Positions 53,017-61,776 of a stretch of DNA of 61,776 nucleotides are shown here, piece by piece. The translations under genes were made by a program, and so were the position numbers. The stretch covers positions 1 through 61,776 of the forward strand of contig NZ_JAUCGJ010000026.1 in assembly GCF_030378065.1 (NCBI RefSeq), given 5' to 3'. Origin of the DNA: Candidatus Venteria ishoeyi. Its GTDB lineage: Bacteria; Pseudomonadota; Gammaproteobacteria; Beggiatoales; Beggiatoaceae. How positions within the stretch are numbered: the stretch's first letter is position 1; the number at the start of each line of letters is the position of its first letter. The notes beneath the pieces are model-generated. The model saw only the letters and a program-made list of their open reading frames with translations, did not search any database and was not told the origin of the DNA.

Positions 53017-56000
53017 TTAGTGTGATGTATTTTCAGGTTTCGGATAGAGCATCACAAAAAATGCCGGTATCAACAAAATAGAAAACAAGGTCACAGCAAA
53101 CAGTCCGAATGCCAGACTGGTGACGATAGGGATGAGCAACATGGCCTGAGTACTGGTTTCCAGCAACATCGGCAACAAGCCTGCAATGGTTGTCAGTGAG
53201 GTTAAAATGATGGCACGGAAACGATCTTGTGCTGCCAGTTGTGCTGCTTGCAGTATACTCATGCCTGCTGCAAGCCGTTCTTTAATAAACGCCACCAGCA
53301 GGATATTGTCGTTAACCACGATGCCTGCCAAGGTTGCAAACCCTACCAGGCTTGGCATACTCAGGTTAATACCTAAAACCAGATGACCCCAGATCACACC
53401 GACAAACCCCATGGGAATCGCCAGCATCACGGCAATTGGCTGAATATAACTGCGAAATTGCAAAGACAAAATGACAAACACGCCAAATAGACCAACCAGC
53501 AGATTAATGATTAAAGAACCACCAGTTTTTTGGGTTTCGCTGCCCTGACCCCGGAAAAAGATTTTAACATCTGGATAACGCGCTTTCAGATCCGGCAAAA
53601 ACTGCTTTTTGGTCTTACTCATCAGTTCCCGCGCATTGGCGACATGAGGATCGATGGTTCCCCGCATGGTGATGGTGCGTTGCCCGTTGACCCGATGAAT
53701 GCGCGAATAATCCCGCGTTTGTTCCAATTCCGCAACGCTTGATAAGGGAATAAGATCACCGTGTTTGCTGCGCACATAAAGAAATTGTATATCATTGAAT
53801 TCATCGCGATCAGCCGCTGCAAGCCTGACTGCCACTTTAATGGATTCCTGCCCGATCTGGATTTCCAGTCCCGTGCTGCCGTTTAGTGCAGCGCGTAGCT
53901 CAGCAGCAATCGTGTTGGCGCTGATGCCCAGAGTGCTGGCACCTTCTTTGAGCTTAACCCGGATTTCCGGTTTGCCGGGACGCAGGTCATCGGACACTTC
54001 CAATACCCCCTGAAAACTGCTGAACCAGGCTTGTAATTCCAACGAAGCTTGTTTAACCCGCTGTAAATTTTTGCCTTGCAGTTGCAGATCAATAGCTTTA
54101 CCGGCAATGCCGCGTTCCTTGTCGGTAAATTTCAGGCTTAAGGCATCGGGTATATCGCCTGTCAATGTCCGCCAGCGTTTAAGCATTTCCACTACCGAGC
54201 CAACCCGTTGCTCGGCGCGAAGCAAGTCGGCGCTAACCGTGGCAATATGCGTACCGCTTTCATAAGCATCAATATTTTTGTTGTAATGCACGGTAACGTT
54301 ACGCACCAGCGACCTTTGTTGTTGCTGGCGAGGAGAAAATTCTTCATCCAGTTGTTTCAGTCCGCTCAGTACCTGCGCAACGGCCTGCTCAGTATGCTGC
54401 AACGGCGCACTTTGTGGTAATAAAATTCGTGCTTCAATGACATCACTTTCCAGGTCGGGAAAAGCATTGAATTTCAGCATTCCTCCCGGTAGCGCGGCAA
54501 GCGATGCGATCAGAATGAACAGTAGCACCCCCAGCGTAATCGGCGCATGGTGTGTGGCAAGTTTTACCAGTGGCATAAACAAGCTGTCGCGTACACTGTC
54601 AAACTGCTTATCAAACCAGCAGTGAAAACCTGAGCGCCTATTGTTTTCCATATGTGATAATGAATGATATAAATGCGCAGGTAGAATTAAAAAGGCTTCA
54701 ATCAGGCTCACTGCCAGCGTAATCACCAGAATAATGGGCATATATTTGAGTACTGCGCCCATTTTTCCCGTCATGAATGCCAGTGGGGTAAGTATCATAA
54801 TTGTGGTGAGAAATGACGAAAAAACACCGGGAAGTACTTGCTTCACGCCGTCAATCGTGGCTTCCAGCGCGGCTTTGCCCTTGCGTATCTGTGCTGCGAT
54901 ATTTTCCGCAATCACAATGGCGTCATCCATCAAAATGCCAATCGCCACCAGCAGTGCAATCATAGTGATCATATTGATGGAATAACCCAGGAAGCTCATC
55001 ACATATACGGCCCCAAGAAAGGCAATCGGCAGCCCCATTGCCACCCAGAATGCATAACGCAGGCTGAAAAATGCCCACATGGTCAACATCACTAACACCA
55101 GTCCCATGCCGCCATTGCTGACAATCAGGCGCAGGCGTTCACGGATATTGGAGGTGACATCCTGACTAATGTCCAGGCGTACACCGTGTGGGGCACGGCT
55201 ACGCTCGCGTTGCAGGTTTTGTTGCACGGCATCCATGATCCGCAAGGCATCCTGGGATTCAGTTTTAATGATTTCCAACACTGCGGCACGTTGCTGGTTA
55301 AAAATAATTTTTTCTTCAGCACGCTCAAATTGTTGCTTTATCTGCGCAATATCACCTAAGCGTACCTCGCCACCTGTCTTATCGGCAAGCATGATTAAGT
55401 CGGCAAACTCCTGCGCTGCGCGGCGTTCATCGGTATAACGTACAATTAAATTTGCACCCTTGGTTTCCAATGTTCCTGAGGGCAAATTCAGGCTTTGTGC
55501 CCGAATCGCGTTGCTAATATCAGCAAGGCTCAAACCATAACGATGCAGTTTTTCCTTACTGACCTGAACTGCGATTTCCTGCGCGGAAAAACCTTTGAGA
55601 TTGACTTGCGCGATACGTGGGTCGCGTTTAATGCGCTCTTTCACGCCATCGGCATAGATTTTCAAATCCGCTGCACTCATGTTGCCGGTAATAGCAATTC
55701 TGGCAACCACTGCGGTACGCTCCAAAATGACAATGGAGGGTGTTTCAAGCTCGCTGGGGAAACTGGAAATCGCTTCCACGGCAGATTTTACATCGTTGTA
55801 AAACTCGGATAAATTCGCATCTTCGCGCATTTCAGCCGTGACAATAGCGATATTTTCTCTGGCATCACAGCGCATTTCAATCAAATCCGTTAATGCCTCC
55901 AACGCCTCTTCTAGCAGACGGCATACACCATTTTCCACATCCACAGGTGTTGCGCCGGGATAAACCACGCGCACTTCAACCATGGTGGCAGGAATAACGG

Positions 56001-56106
56001 GAAAGGTATCACGTTGCAGCTTGGGTAAGCCCAGCAAGCCCAGAATAATAAACACCAGCATCAACAGGTTCGCCGCCGTCGGGTGTGCAGTAAAATAACG
56101 AATCAC
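53017..56106 (-). CDS. RND efflux transporter permease
   Basis: The 1029-residue inner-membrane proton antiporter has normal AcrB-family length, with TM1 at about 10-28, a large periplasmic part, the helix cluster with 'AIGILMDDAIVIAENI' (acidic pair) and the second cluster ending near 1018. It resembles the HAE-type pumps that act with a HlyD-like adaptor. It starts at a GTG that overlaps the adaptor stop by four bases (GTGA), so the two are coupled. It differs strongly from the pump at 14264 and lacks its C-terminal extension. The substrate is unknown. Confidence 0.93.
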   Translation of the reverse strand: MIRYFTAHPTAANLLMLVFIILGLLGLPKLQRDTFPVIPATMVEVRVVYPGATPVDVENGVCRLLEEALEALTDLIEMRCDARENIAIVTAEMREDANLSEFYNDVKSAVEAISSFPSELETPSIVILERTAVVARIAITGNMSAADLKIYADGVKERIKRDPRIAQVNLKGFSAQEIAVQVSKEKLHRYGLSLADISNAIRAQSLNLPSGTLETKGANLIVRYTDERRAAQEFADLIMLADKTGGEVRLGDIAQIKQQFERAEEKIIFNQQRAAVLEIIKTESQDALRIMDAVQQNLQRERSRAPHGVRLDISQDVTSNIRERLRLIVSNGGMGLVLVMLTMWAFFSLRYAFWVAMGLPIAFLGAVYVMSFLGYSINMITMIALLVAIGILMDDAIVIAENIAAQIRKGKAALEATIDGVKQVLPGVFSSFLTTIMILTPLAFMTGKMGAVLKYMPIILVITLAVSLIEAFLILPAHLYHSLSHMENNRRSGFHCWFDKQFDSVRDSLFMPLVKLATHHAPITLGVLLFILIASLAALPGGMLKFNAFPDLESDVIEARILLPQSAPLQHTEQAVAQVLSGLKQLDEEFSPRQQQQRSLVRNVTVHYNKNIDAYESGTHIATVSADLLRAEQRVGSVVEMLKRWRTLTGDIPDALSLKFTDKERGIAGKAIDLQLQGKNLQRVKQASLELQAWFSSFQGVLEVSDDLRPGKPEIRVKLKEGASTLGISANTIAAELRAALNGSTGLEIQIGQESIKVAVRLAAADRDEFNDIQFLYVRSKHGDLIPLSSVAELEQTRDYSRIHRVNGQRTITMRGTIDPHVANARELMSKTKKQFLPDLKARYPDVKIFFRGQGSETQKTGGSLIINLLVGLFGVFVILSLQFRSYIQPIAVMLAIPMGFVGVIWGHLVLGINLSMPSLVGFATLAGIVVNDNILLVAFIKERLAAGMSILQAAQLAAQDRFRAIILTSLTTIAGLLPMLLETSTQAMLLIPIVTSLAFGLFAVTLFSILLIPAFFVMLYPKPENTSH

Positions 56107-57434
56107 GGGTTTTTCTCCCGGCTTTCAGTCATTGCCATTGATTTTGGCGCAACAGTTTGCATCAGTGCCTTTTTAGTTTTTTTATCCACTATCGGAGCCA
56201 GTAACATACCATCCAGGGCAGGAATCAGATCGGATACCACAATGGACTCGCCAGCAGTCAAACCTTTTGCTATCGCCACAAACCCTTTTTGCTGATATAA
56301 CACCTGAACCTTGCGTTTTTCCAGACGATTACTGTCATTGATCACATAAACCTCGCCTTCATGCAGCGCGGTTGCGGGAATCACCAGTTGCTCTTGCTGC
56401 CCTACGCCTTGTAATTCAAGTTCAACAAACATATTGCGAATCAGTGGTGGGCGCTTACCAGAACGCGCGTCAGCATAAGGTTTCTCCACTGTGGCAACAA
56501 TACCCAGTGTTTGGGTATTGGTTTGAATGGAACCTGAAACCCGCTCGATTTTTGCAGGCCAGATAATACGATGATTGGGGGTATTAAGTTTAATCAGCGC
56601 CTGTAAACCCACAACACCCGGCACCCAGCTATCCGTCATCGGCCTGCCCTGTATTTGTTGCCGCACCAGGGGGCGCAGCTTGCCAACCGGAAACTGCGCA
56701 ATCACTTCAGCTTTGTTTATGCCATCGGCAGTGATTAATTTCTGTCCACGATTGACGTATTCCATTGGATTAATCAATACCTGGGTCACACGTAAATCCA
56801 GCGGCGCAGTAATGCTACAGCGTTCGATATTCAATTTTGCCTGTTGCCGCTGCACCTTTAATACTTCACGCTCAGCAATATTGATTAACAAGCTGCTTTC
56901 CAGGTTTTGCAACGCATTTTTGGCATTCAGCACTGCCCGCTCCGCGCTGTCTTTTGCTGATTTTGATATTGCCCCTTTCTTTACTAAAGCACGTTGCCGT
57001 GCATATTCATTCTGCAATAAATTCAACTCACGTTTTGTTGTTTTTAAGGATAACTGCGTGGTTTCATATTTGACTTTGGACGCTTTGATTTGTGCGTCAA
57101 TCTGCGCCAGTACCAGACGGTATTCGGAATCATCAATACGCAATAATTCATCACCCGCTGTAACAAAAATGCCGTCTTTAAGGTCTTTTGCAAGCCAATG
57201 AACTCTTCCGGCAACTTCTGCCACGGCCTCCCAGCTTTGCGCTGCCTGTACTGTGCCAAAACCACTGGCCTTAAGTTGCACTGGCATCATTGATACTTTA
57301 ATAAACCGTGCCTTGGTCGCAAATTCACTGCGCTGTACTTGCTGTGGCGGCTGTTTCATTTTCATGGCAATAAATACCACAACAAAACCAAGCATAAGAA
57401 ACAGCAACGGCCAGCGTATTTTTTTCAAAAACAT
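56103..57434 (-). CDS. RND efflux periplasmic adaptor
   Basis: The frame is open further upstream, but the ATG at 57432-57434 is preferred: AGGAGA lies 11 bases before it and the protein then begins 'MFLKKIRWPLLFLMLGFVVVFIAMKM', a basic-hydrophobic membrane anchor. The 443-residue product has the split lipoyl domain ('VAEVAGRVHWLAKDLKDGIFVTAGDEL' and 'ITAPLDLRVTQVLINPMEYVNRGQKLI') around a long coiled coil (about 105-180) and a beta-barrel portion. It bridges the pump encoded next to an outer-membrane channel not present here. Confidence 0.9.
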   Translation of the reverse strand: MFLKKIRWPLLFLMLGFVVVFIAMKMKQPPQQVQRSEFATKARFIKVSMMPVQLKASGFGTVQAAQSWEAVAEVAGRVHWLAKDLKDGIFVTAGDELLRIDDSEYRLVLAQIDAQIKASKVKYETTQLSLKTTKRELNLLQNEYARQRALVKKGAISKSAKDSAERAVLNAKNALQNLESSLLINIAEREVLKVQRQQAKLNIERCSITAPLDLRVTQVLINPMEYVNRGQKLITADGINKAEVIAQFPVGKLRPLVRQQIQGRPMTDSWVPGVVGLQALIKLNTPNHRIIWPAKIERVSGSIQTNTQTLGIVATVEKPYADARSGKRPPLIRNMFVELELQGVGQQEQLVIPATALHEGEVYVINDSNRLEKRKVQVLYQQKGFVAIAKGLTAGESIVVSDLIPALDGMLLAPIVDKKTKKALMQTVAPKSMAMTESREKNP

Positions 57435-58116
57435 GGGACTGGAATTCTCCTGTAAAATAATTGTGTTCTTAAAGCCTACCTTAGGTTGCTGATTACCATT
57501 GGAACTAACAAGGATATTTGTATGTACTTTTTTGAATATTTCTTCTAATTGCAAATCAGGGCGCGTAATCAGCTTTAATAGTTCTTGGGGGCATCCCCAA
57601 AATATGATACACCACAAAGCTACTAATCATGCAGTCCTCAGAGAATTTTATGATATTTCTCTTGTGCATAAACTGCCCGAAATACCTGTCGAGCAAGGCC
57701 TGTTAAGTTGCTCATAAAAATTTTCCAACGTCCACTGAGTAACTGTGAGCGCAAGAACAAAAAGTATTCAGCCATTTCCTTGTCTGCGCTAAAAGATTTG
57801 GAAAGGTTACGATGTTTTTAGCAAATTGTCAGCCTCAAACCCGTTTTCCCTCGCTATGGTCTCTGTTCTTGGGCAGGCTCCTGATTTATACTGTTACATA
57901 AATTGTTCTGATGTACAGTATTTACACTGGGGGTCTGAGCAGTTACTACCCACTCCATAAAGAATTCCGGCTATTAATGACCAAAGCTTTACAGTTTTAC
58001 CCTACGGAAGAACAGGTTTTTGATTTGGAAAATATTCGGCAATGAGCTGAAAAAGAACAAGAAAATCAGATATTGGCTGAATTTTCCATTCATTTTCATT
58101 TGACAGGAATAAGTGT
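57435..58116. other. 0.7 kb spacer before the TonB receptor gene
   Basis: A small hairpin (TTGGGG-CCCCAA, about 57584-57600) is the only clear structure. Short open stretches read like pieces of old genes: 57605-57717 plus (MIHHKATNHAVLREFY...), a frame ending near 57810 ('KNKKYSAISLSALKDLERL'), and 57911-58045 plus (MYSIYTGGLSSYYPLH...PTEEQVFDLENIRQ). None has a ribosome site I trust and I cannot name them. No cobalamin or other riboswitch was recognised. Confidence 0.4.
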
Positions 58117-60189
58117 ATGAAATACCTGGTTAACTATTTAGCCTTGTTTACCCTGTTTCACATCCCTTTTGTGTACAGCAAAGATAAACAAATAAACAAC
58201 TTATTGGGCATGAGCCTGGAAGAGTTGATGAATGTGGAGACAAGCATTTCCACTAATAGCAAGCAGAAGCTGTCAACGGCACCGGCAGCAGTCACCTTGA
58301 TTACTGCTGAGGATATAAAAGCCACGGGGGCAACGAATCTGGCGGATATATTAAAAGCGGTACCGGGCATTTATGTGCGCTACAACCATTTTGGTTTAAG
58401 ACCGCTGATAGGGTTTCGTGGAAGTAATAGTAAACAAACCCTGGTGATGATCAATGGCTCCTCCGTAGGCGACCTGATGTGGCGGCTGGGTATTTTCTGG
58501 AAAGGCCTGCCGGTGAATATGATCGAGCGGGTGGAGATTATTCGTGGCCCTGGTTCAGCCTTGTTCGGTACCGATGCCTCTGCCGGGGTGATTAATGTGA
58601 TCACCAAGACCGCAGGCATAATTAGTAGGGCTGAAGTGGGACTGCGTAGTGGAAGTTTTAACACTCAGACGGCCTGGATGGAATACGGAGGACAGTGGAA
58701 TGGCTTTGATGTAGCCATGACAGCAGGCTTGTTCCGTACTGATGGACACGATCCGCTGATCGCGTCAGATGCCCAGAGCCGCCGAGATCGTACTTCCGGC
58801 AGTCATGCCTCACTGGCTCCAGGTGTGGCTCAATTCGGCTGGAAAAATAATGATCTGCATTTATCGCTGACCAGGAAGCACTGGCGATTACAGGCGGATT
58901 ATATGCAACATGATGACCTGGAAATCGGCTTGACCGGGGCGGGGGCGTTGGATCCGGTGACCAAAGGCAAAGACAGTTACCTTGAGCTTGGGCTTTTTTA
59001 TGAGAACGAACAGTTTGATAAGAACTGGGGACTGGAGACCGAGATACGCTATCGTCGCGTTGCTTATAGCTCAGGTGATGGCTTTCAGGAGTGGCCCCCT
59101 GGTTTTAGCGATAGCAAAGGGACTTATCCAGATGGGGTGCTGAATCACATGGAATCAGCGGAGCACCGCTTAAACACCGAAGTAAGCGGCCTTTATCATG
59201 GCATCAAAAATCACGCTATACGGCTTGGCGGGGGATATAGTTGGCATGATCTCTATTATGTCAAACATTTGGTGAACTTTGGCAATGATGCCAATGGCAC
59301 GCCACTGCCAGCAGGGGGATCGCTGGTGGATATTTCCAATTCTGCTTATGCTTTTGCGCCAGAAAAAACCCGTAGCATCTATTATCTGTTTTTACAGGAT
59401 GTGTGGCGTATTTCCGATGACTGGGAATTGACTGCCGGGCTGCGTTATGATTACTATTCAGATTTTGGTAATGCATTAAACCCACGCTTTGCGCTGGTCT
59501 GGCAGACCAATAACAAGCTGACTACAAAGTTGATGTATGGTCAGGCATTTCGGGCACCGGGTTTTCAGGAATTGTTTGCCGAGACCTCCTTTACTCTGCC
59601 TAATTCCGAGCTGGATCCGGAGCACTCAGAGACCTGGGAATTATCTCTTGCTTACGCGCTCAACAAAAACATTCATCTTGGCATGAATCTATACCACTTC
59701 AAACAGAGTGATTTTATCAGTGCGCATTCCATCCCAGGCTTATCCAAGAGAAAATATCAAAACTCTGGGGAGCATATCATTCACGGGGTGGAACTTGAAG
59801 CCTGGTGGCAACCACTGGAAAATTTGAGGCTCACAGTCAACTACAACTACCGTGATCCTGATGAGAGTCCATTTCGAGCTATTGGAACGCCGAAGCAGTT
59901 AGCCTATTTCCGTACGGACTGGCGTTTCCTCCCCCACTGGAACTGGAATATGCAGTCTAACTGGATAGGCACGCGCAACCGCCGAGCCAATGATCAAAGG
60001 GCAGATCTGGATGCCTATTGGAATACAGATACAACGCTGCGCTATCATGGCATCAATAAATGGGAATTCAGTGTTTCTGCGCGCAATCTGTTTAATGTGG
60101 ATGGACGGGAATATACCGGTGCTTCTATTCCTGATGATTTGCCTTTGCCGGGGCGTAGTTTTCACGCCGAAATGCGTTACAGGTTTTAG
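58117..60189 (+). CDS. TonB-dependent outer-membrane receptor
   Basis: The 690-residue protein imports a scarce ligand such as a siderophore, haem or cobalamin using TonB energy. A signal peptide covers residues 1-22. The plug domain (about 45-160) has 'AAVTLITAEDIKATGATNLADILKAVPGI', 'QTLVMINGSSVGD' and 'RVEIIRGPGSALFGTDASAGVINVITK'. A 22-strand barrel ends in 'GRSFHAEMRYRF', with the terminal Phe needed for assembly. A TonB box is not obvious. A ribosome site CAGGAA precedes the ATG. No TonB, ABC transporter or synthesis gene is adjacent to name the ligand. Confidence 0.93.
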   Translation: MKYLVNYLALFTLFHIPFVYSKDKQINNLLGMSLEELMNVETSISTNSKQKLSTAPAAVTLITAEDIKATGATNLADILKAVPGIYVRYNHFGLRPLIGFRGSNSKQTLVMINGSSVGDLMWRLGIFWKGLPVNMIERVEIIRGPGSALFGTDASAGVINVITKTAGIISRAEVGLRSGSFNTQTAWMEYGGQWNGFDVAMTAGLFRTDGHDPLIASDAQSRRDRTSGSHASLAPGVAQFGWKNNDLHLSLTRKHWRLQADYMQHDDLEIGLTGAGALDPVTKGKDSYLELGLFYENEQFDKNWGLETEIRYRRVAYSSGDGFQEWPPGFSDSKGTYPDGVLNHMESAEHRLNTEVSGLYHGIKNHAIRLGGGYSWHDLYYVKHLVNFGNDANGTPLPAGGSLVDISNSAYAFAPEKTRSIYYLFLQDVWRISDDWELTAGLRYDYYSDFGNALNPRFALVWQTNNKLTTKLMYGQAFRAPGFQELFAETSFTLPNSELDPEHSETWELSLAYALNKNIHLGMNLYHFKQSDFISAHSIPGLSKRKYQNSGEHIIHGVELEAWWQPLENLRLTVNYNYRDPDESPFRAIGTPKQLAYFRTDWRFLPHWNWNMQSNWIGTRNRRANDQRADLDAYWNTDTTLRYHGINKWEFSVSARNLFNVDGREYTGASIPDDLPLPGRSFHAEMRYRF

Positions 60190-60301
60190 GAGGCTGTCCG
60201 GGATTTGTGTTGGTACTGAACTATCACAAAATTTTGCCCACTGAACACTGCCGGAAAGTGATGATGATTATTCTACCCGTTAGAATATCATCAACTTGTA
60301 A

Positions 60302-60339
60302 GGAGTGAGGATGAAATAAATGCAGAAACTGGGCGCAGG
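60302..60339 (+). mobile_element. Small non-autonomous element, copy 3 (fragment)
   Basis: The first 38 bases (GGAGTGAGGATGAAATAAAT onward to GGGCGCAGG) match copy 1 at 3611 exactly, then homology stops. TAA precedes it, again fitting a TNA target. The rest of the element and its right end are lost. Confidence 0.75.
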
Positions 60340-60362
60340 CATTTCGGCATCCCTGTTATGCT

Positions 60363-61629
60363 TTATTTTCCAGGATCTGAAATTTGCTCACACAGATTAA
60401 AAATAGTGTCATACTGATATTCTTTGGTTAATGCTTCTATACGCGCTGCGATCTCAGGATGCTCTTTTTTGATTTGAACCAGAATATGGTTAATCTGTTC
60501 TGCATCCAGTATTAATAAGGCTTCATACAATGTGCTTAGCTGCTCCTTTGGTAAGGTTTTCAGATCCTCAACAGACAGGTTTGCAGTCTGTTGAGGAGAG
60601 CATTCTGGCTTTTCTTGAGCATAGATATAAACCACCCCCAGGTATTTGTGCATCAGTTCAAATATCTGAGGTATCAAAAAGGGCTTACCAAGCACATCAT
60701 TACAGCCTGCGGCCAGGATTTTATGGTGTTCTTCCTGAAACACATTGGCAGTCAAGGCAACGATTTTAACTTGCTCGCCAGCGGGTAAAATACGAATTTT
60801 TGTTGCCGCCATATAACCATCCATAACCGGCATCTGGATGTCCAGCCAAATAAAATGGGGTTGCCAGGTCTGGAATATTGCTACAGCCTCTTCTCCATTG
60901 ACCCCGGTTCGTACCTCAAAACCTGCCTGGCTTAACACATTTTTGAGTAATACACGGCTGTCCAAATCATCTTCAACCACCAGAATCCGCCACTGTTGCT
61001 GACCAGCTTGCAGTCCCTGTACTTGCACGGGTTCAGATTTTTTAACTGTTTCCGGCTGGATCTCTGGCACATCCACCGCAATACAAAAACTGAAGCGACT
61101 GCCTTCACCGAGAATACTTTTCACGCGCATCTTACCGCCCAGCAGTTCGACAAATTTACGAGAAATAGCCAGCCCCAGACCCGTGCCTTTCTGACCGGGC
61201 ATATCCAATGCCGCCTGTACAAAAGGTTTAAAAATATCATCCAGGTAGTCTTGCGCAATCCCCTTACCCGTATCCTGCACCGCTATCTGTAAATGCCAGC
61301 GTTCTGTTTTACGCCTGGGCGCTAACAGCTTGGCGTGTAAACAAATTTCTCCCTGCTGGGTAAATTTAATCGCATTGCCCAGCAGATTGCTGATAATCTG
61401 GCGCAGCTTGCCGGAATCTGTCTTAATATGGTGCAGCATATTGTCTTTCAGCAGTAGCTTAAAAGAAAGATGCTTGGCCTGGGCGCGGATACGGAACATT
61501 TCCGTTATGTCTTGCAGTAATTGCACGACATTAAAAATGTCCAGATGCAACTCAATTTTTCCGGCTTCAATTTTGGATAAATCCAGTACATCATTAATCA
61601 TTGCCAGCAGATGCTCTCCGGCATGATTA
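60363..61629 (-). pseudogene. Hybrid histidine kinase, C-terminal part, cut by an IS
   Basis: From 'NHAGEHLLAMINDVLDLSKIEA' to the end this is closely similar to the kinase at 6455-10738: ATPase boxes 'NLLGNAIKF', 'DTGKGIA' and 'GTGLGL', a receiver with 'VVEDDLD' and 'WLDIQMPVMDG', and the same helical tail. Everything before, including the 'SHELRTP' phospho-acceptor box and any sensor, is missing. An IS5-like element begins at 61630. The apparent start at 61736 lies inside the IS. The remnant has no histidine to phosphorylate and no evident promoter. Whether the N-terminal part survives beyond the IS cannot be seen here. Confidence 0.85.
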
Positions 61630-61776
61630 GAGATGTTGCCAAATAAGACAAAAACATACAAACTTGTAATTTGAGTCATCCACAGAGCCAAAAAAATGTT
61701 GAATCTTGACAGAATACAGAAAAACGAACGCCTCATGAGAGCTATGTTTGGCTTAAGTATTAAACAATTTAATGAA
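61630..61776 (+). mobile_element. Left end of an IS5-like insertion sequence
   Basis: The inverted repeat GAGATGTTGCCAAATAA opens the element, next to the target TTA (61627-61629). The complementary end is seen at 109-125. A transposase gene starts 66 bases inside. The element has entered the hybrid kinase gene and continues past the window edge. Confidence 0.7.
61696..61776 (+). CDS. Transposase, N-terminal fragment (IS5-like)
   Basis: The first 27 codons of a transposase read MLNLDRIQKNERLMRAMFGL and continue into 'SIKQFNE'. The 'R-x-M-x-G-L-S-x-x-x-F' pattern is the N-terminal helix-turn-helix start seen in IS5-superfamily DDE transposases. The gene runs off the window. With the C-terminal tail at 1-63 it shows the two edges of the window carry elements of the same family and orientation. 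Confidence 0.65.
   Translation, partial: MLNLDRIQKNERLMRAMFGLSIKQFNE

Noticed and set aside
57911-58045. Possible TnpB/OrfB start ('KALQFYPTEEQ')
   Set aside because: The resemblance covers fewer than ten residues, the frame closes after 44 codons and no transposase continues.

Overview
The window looks like chromosomal DNA of a sulfur-storing gammaproteobacterium, probably a relative of Beggiatoa/Thiothrix. The best clue is a secreted Gly/Tyr/Trp-rich sulfur globule envelope protein (13658-14020). The gammaproteobacterial layouts trxA-rho, rpsU-yqeY-dnaG-rpoD and mreBCD-mrdA, a TPS-type haemagglutinin, large multi-PAS hybrid kinases and many dispersed repeats fit this. The genus is an inference; there is no rRNA in the window.

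Layout. 1-6.3 kb is accessory: the tail of an IS5-like element, a TPS-type exoprotein, a palindromic element, a reverse transcriptase gene broken by a small non-autonomous transposon, and a translationally coupled kinase-like/NrtR pair. 6.4-10.7 kb is one 1427-residue hybrid histidine kinase, followed by a 0.9 kb gene graveyard. 11.6-14.0 kb carries rho, trxA and the sulfur globule gene. 14.2-19.4 kb is an RND pump with its adaptor, then an SCP2-domain protein, plsC, gmhB and a MazG-like gene. 22.1-27.4 kb is the amino-acid block alaC-hom-thrC, split by an AAA ATPase and a broken partner. 27.5-32.4 kb is the macromolecular-synthesis operon, followed by an adenylation-carrier protein, a foreign-looking cysteine synthase-like gene and a rhomboid protease. 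36.3-41.2 kb is leuS with a Sel1 protein and a diguanylate cyclase. 41.2-43.1 kb is an A/T-rich two-gene ATPase-TOPRIM cassette. Then come an M23 endopeptidase, gyrB, an orphan effector-associated-domain protein, mreBCD-mrdA, a second RND pump and adaptor, a TonB-dependent receptor, and a second hybrid kinase cut by an IS5-like element at the right edge.

How it fits together. Housekeeping blocks (transcription termination and initiation, priming, cell shape, threonine and alanine synthesis, tRNA charging, envelope phospholipid and heptose) are intact. Short cassettes with a conflict-system flavour sit between them: two ATPase-plus-nuclease-like pairs, an orphan EAD adaptor, a kinase-NrtR pair and a dead RT. 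At least three repeat families are present: IS5-like ends, a 158-170 bp element with TTA duplications, and a REP-like element that three times sits just after a stop codon. The strongest candidates for an undescribed system are the ATPase-TOPRIM cassette (41244-43090), the ATPase/EIKD-protein pair between hom and thrC (23294-24829) and the kinase-NrtR pair (3867-6298).
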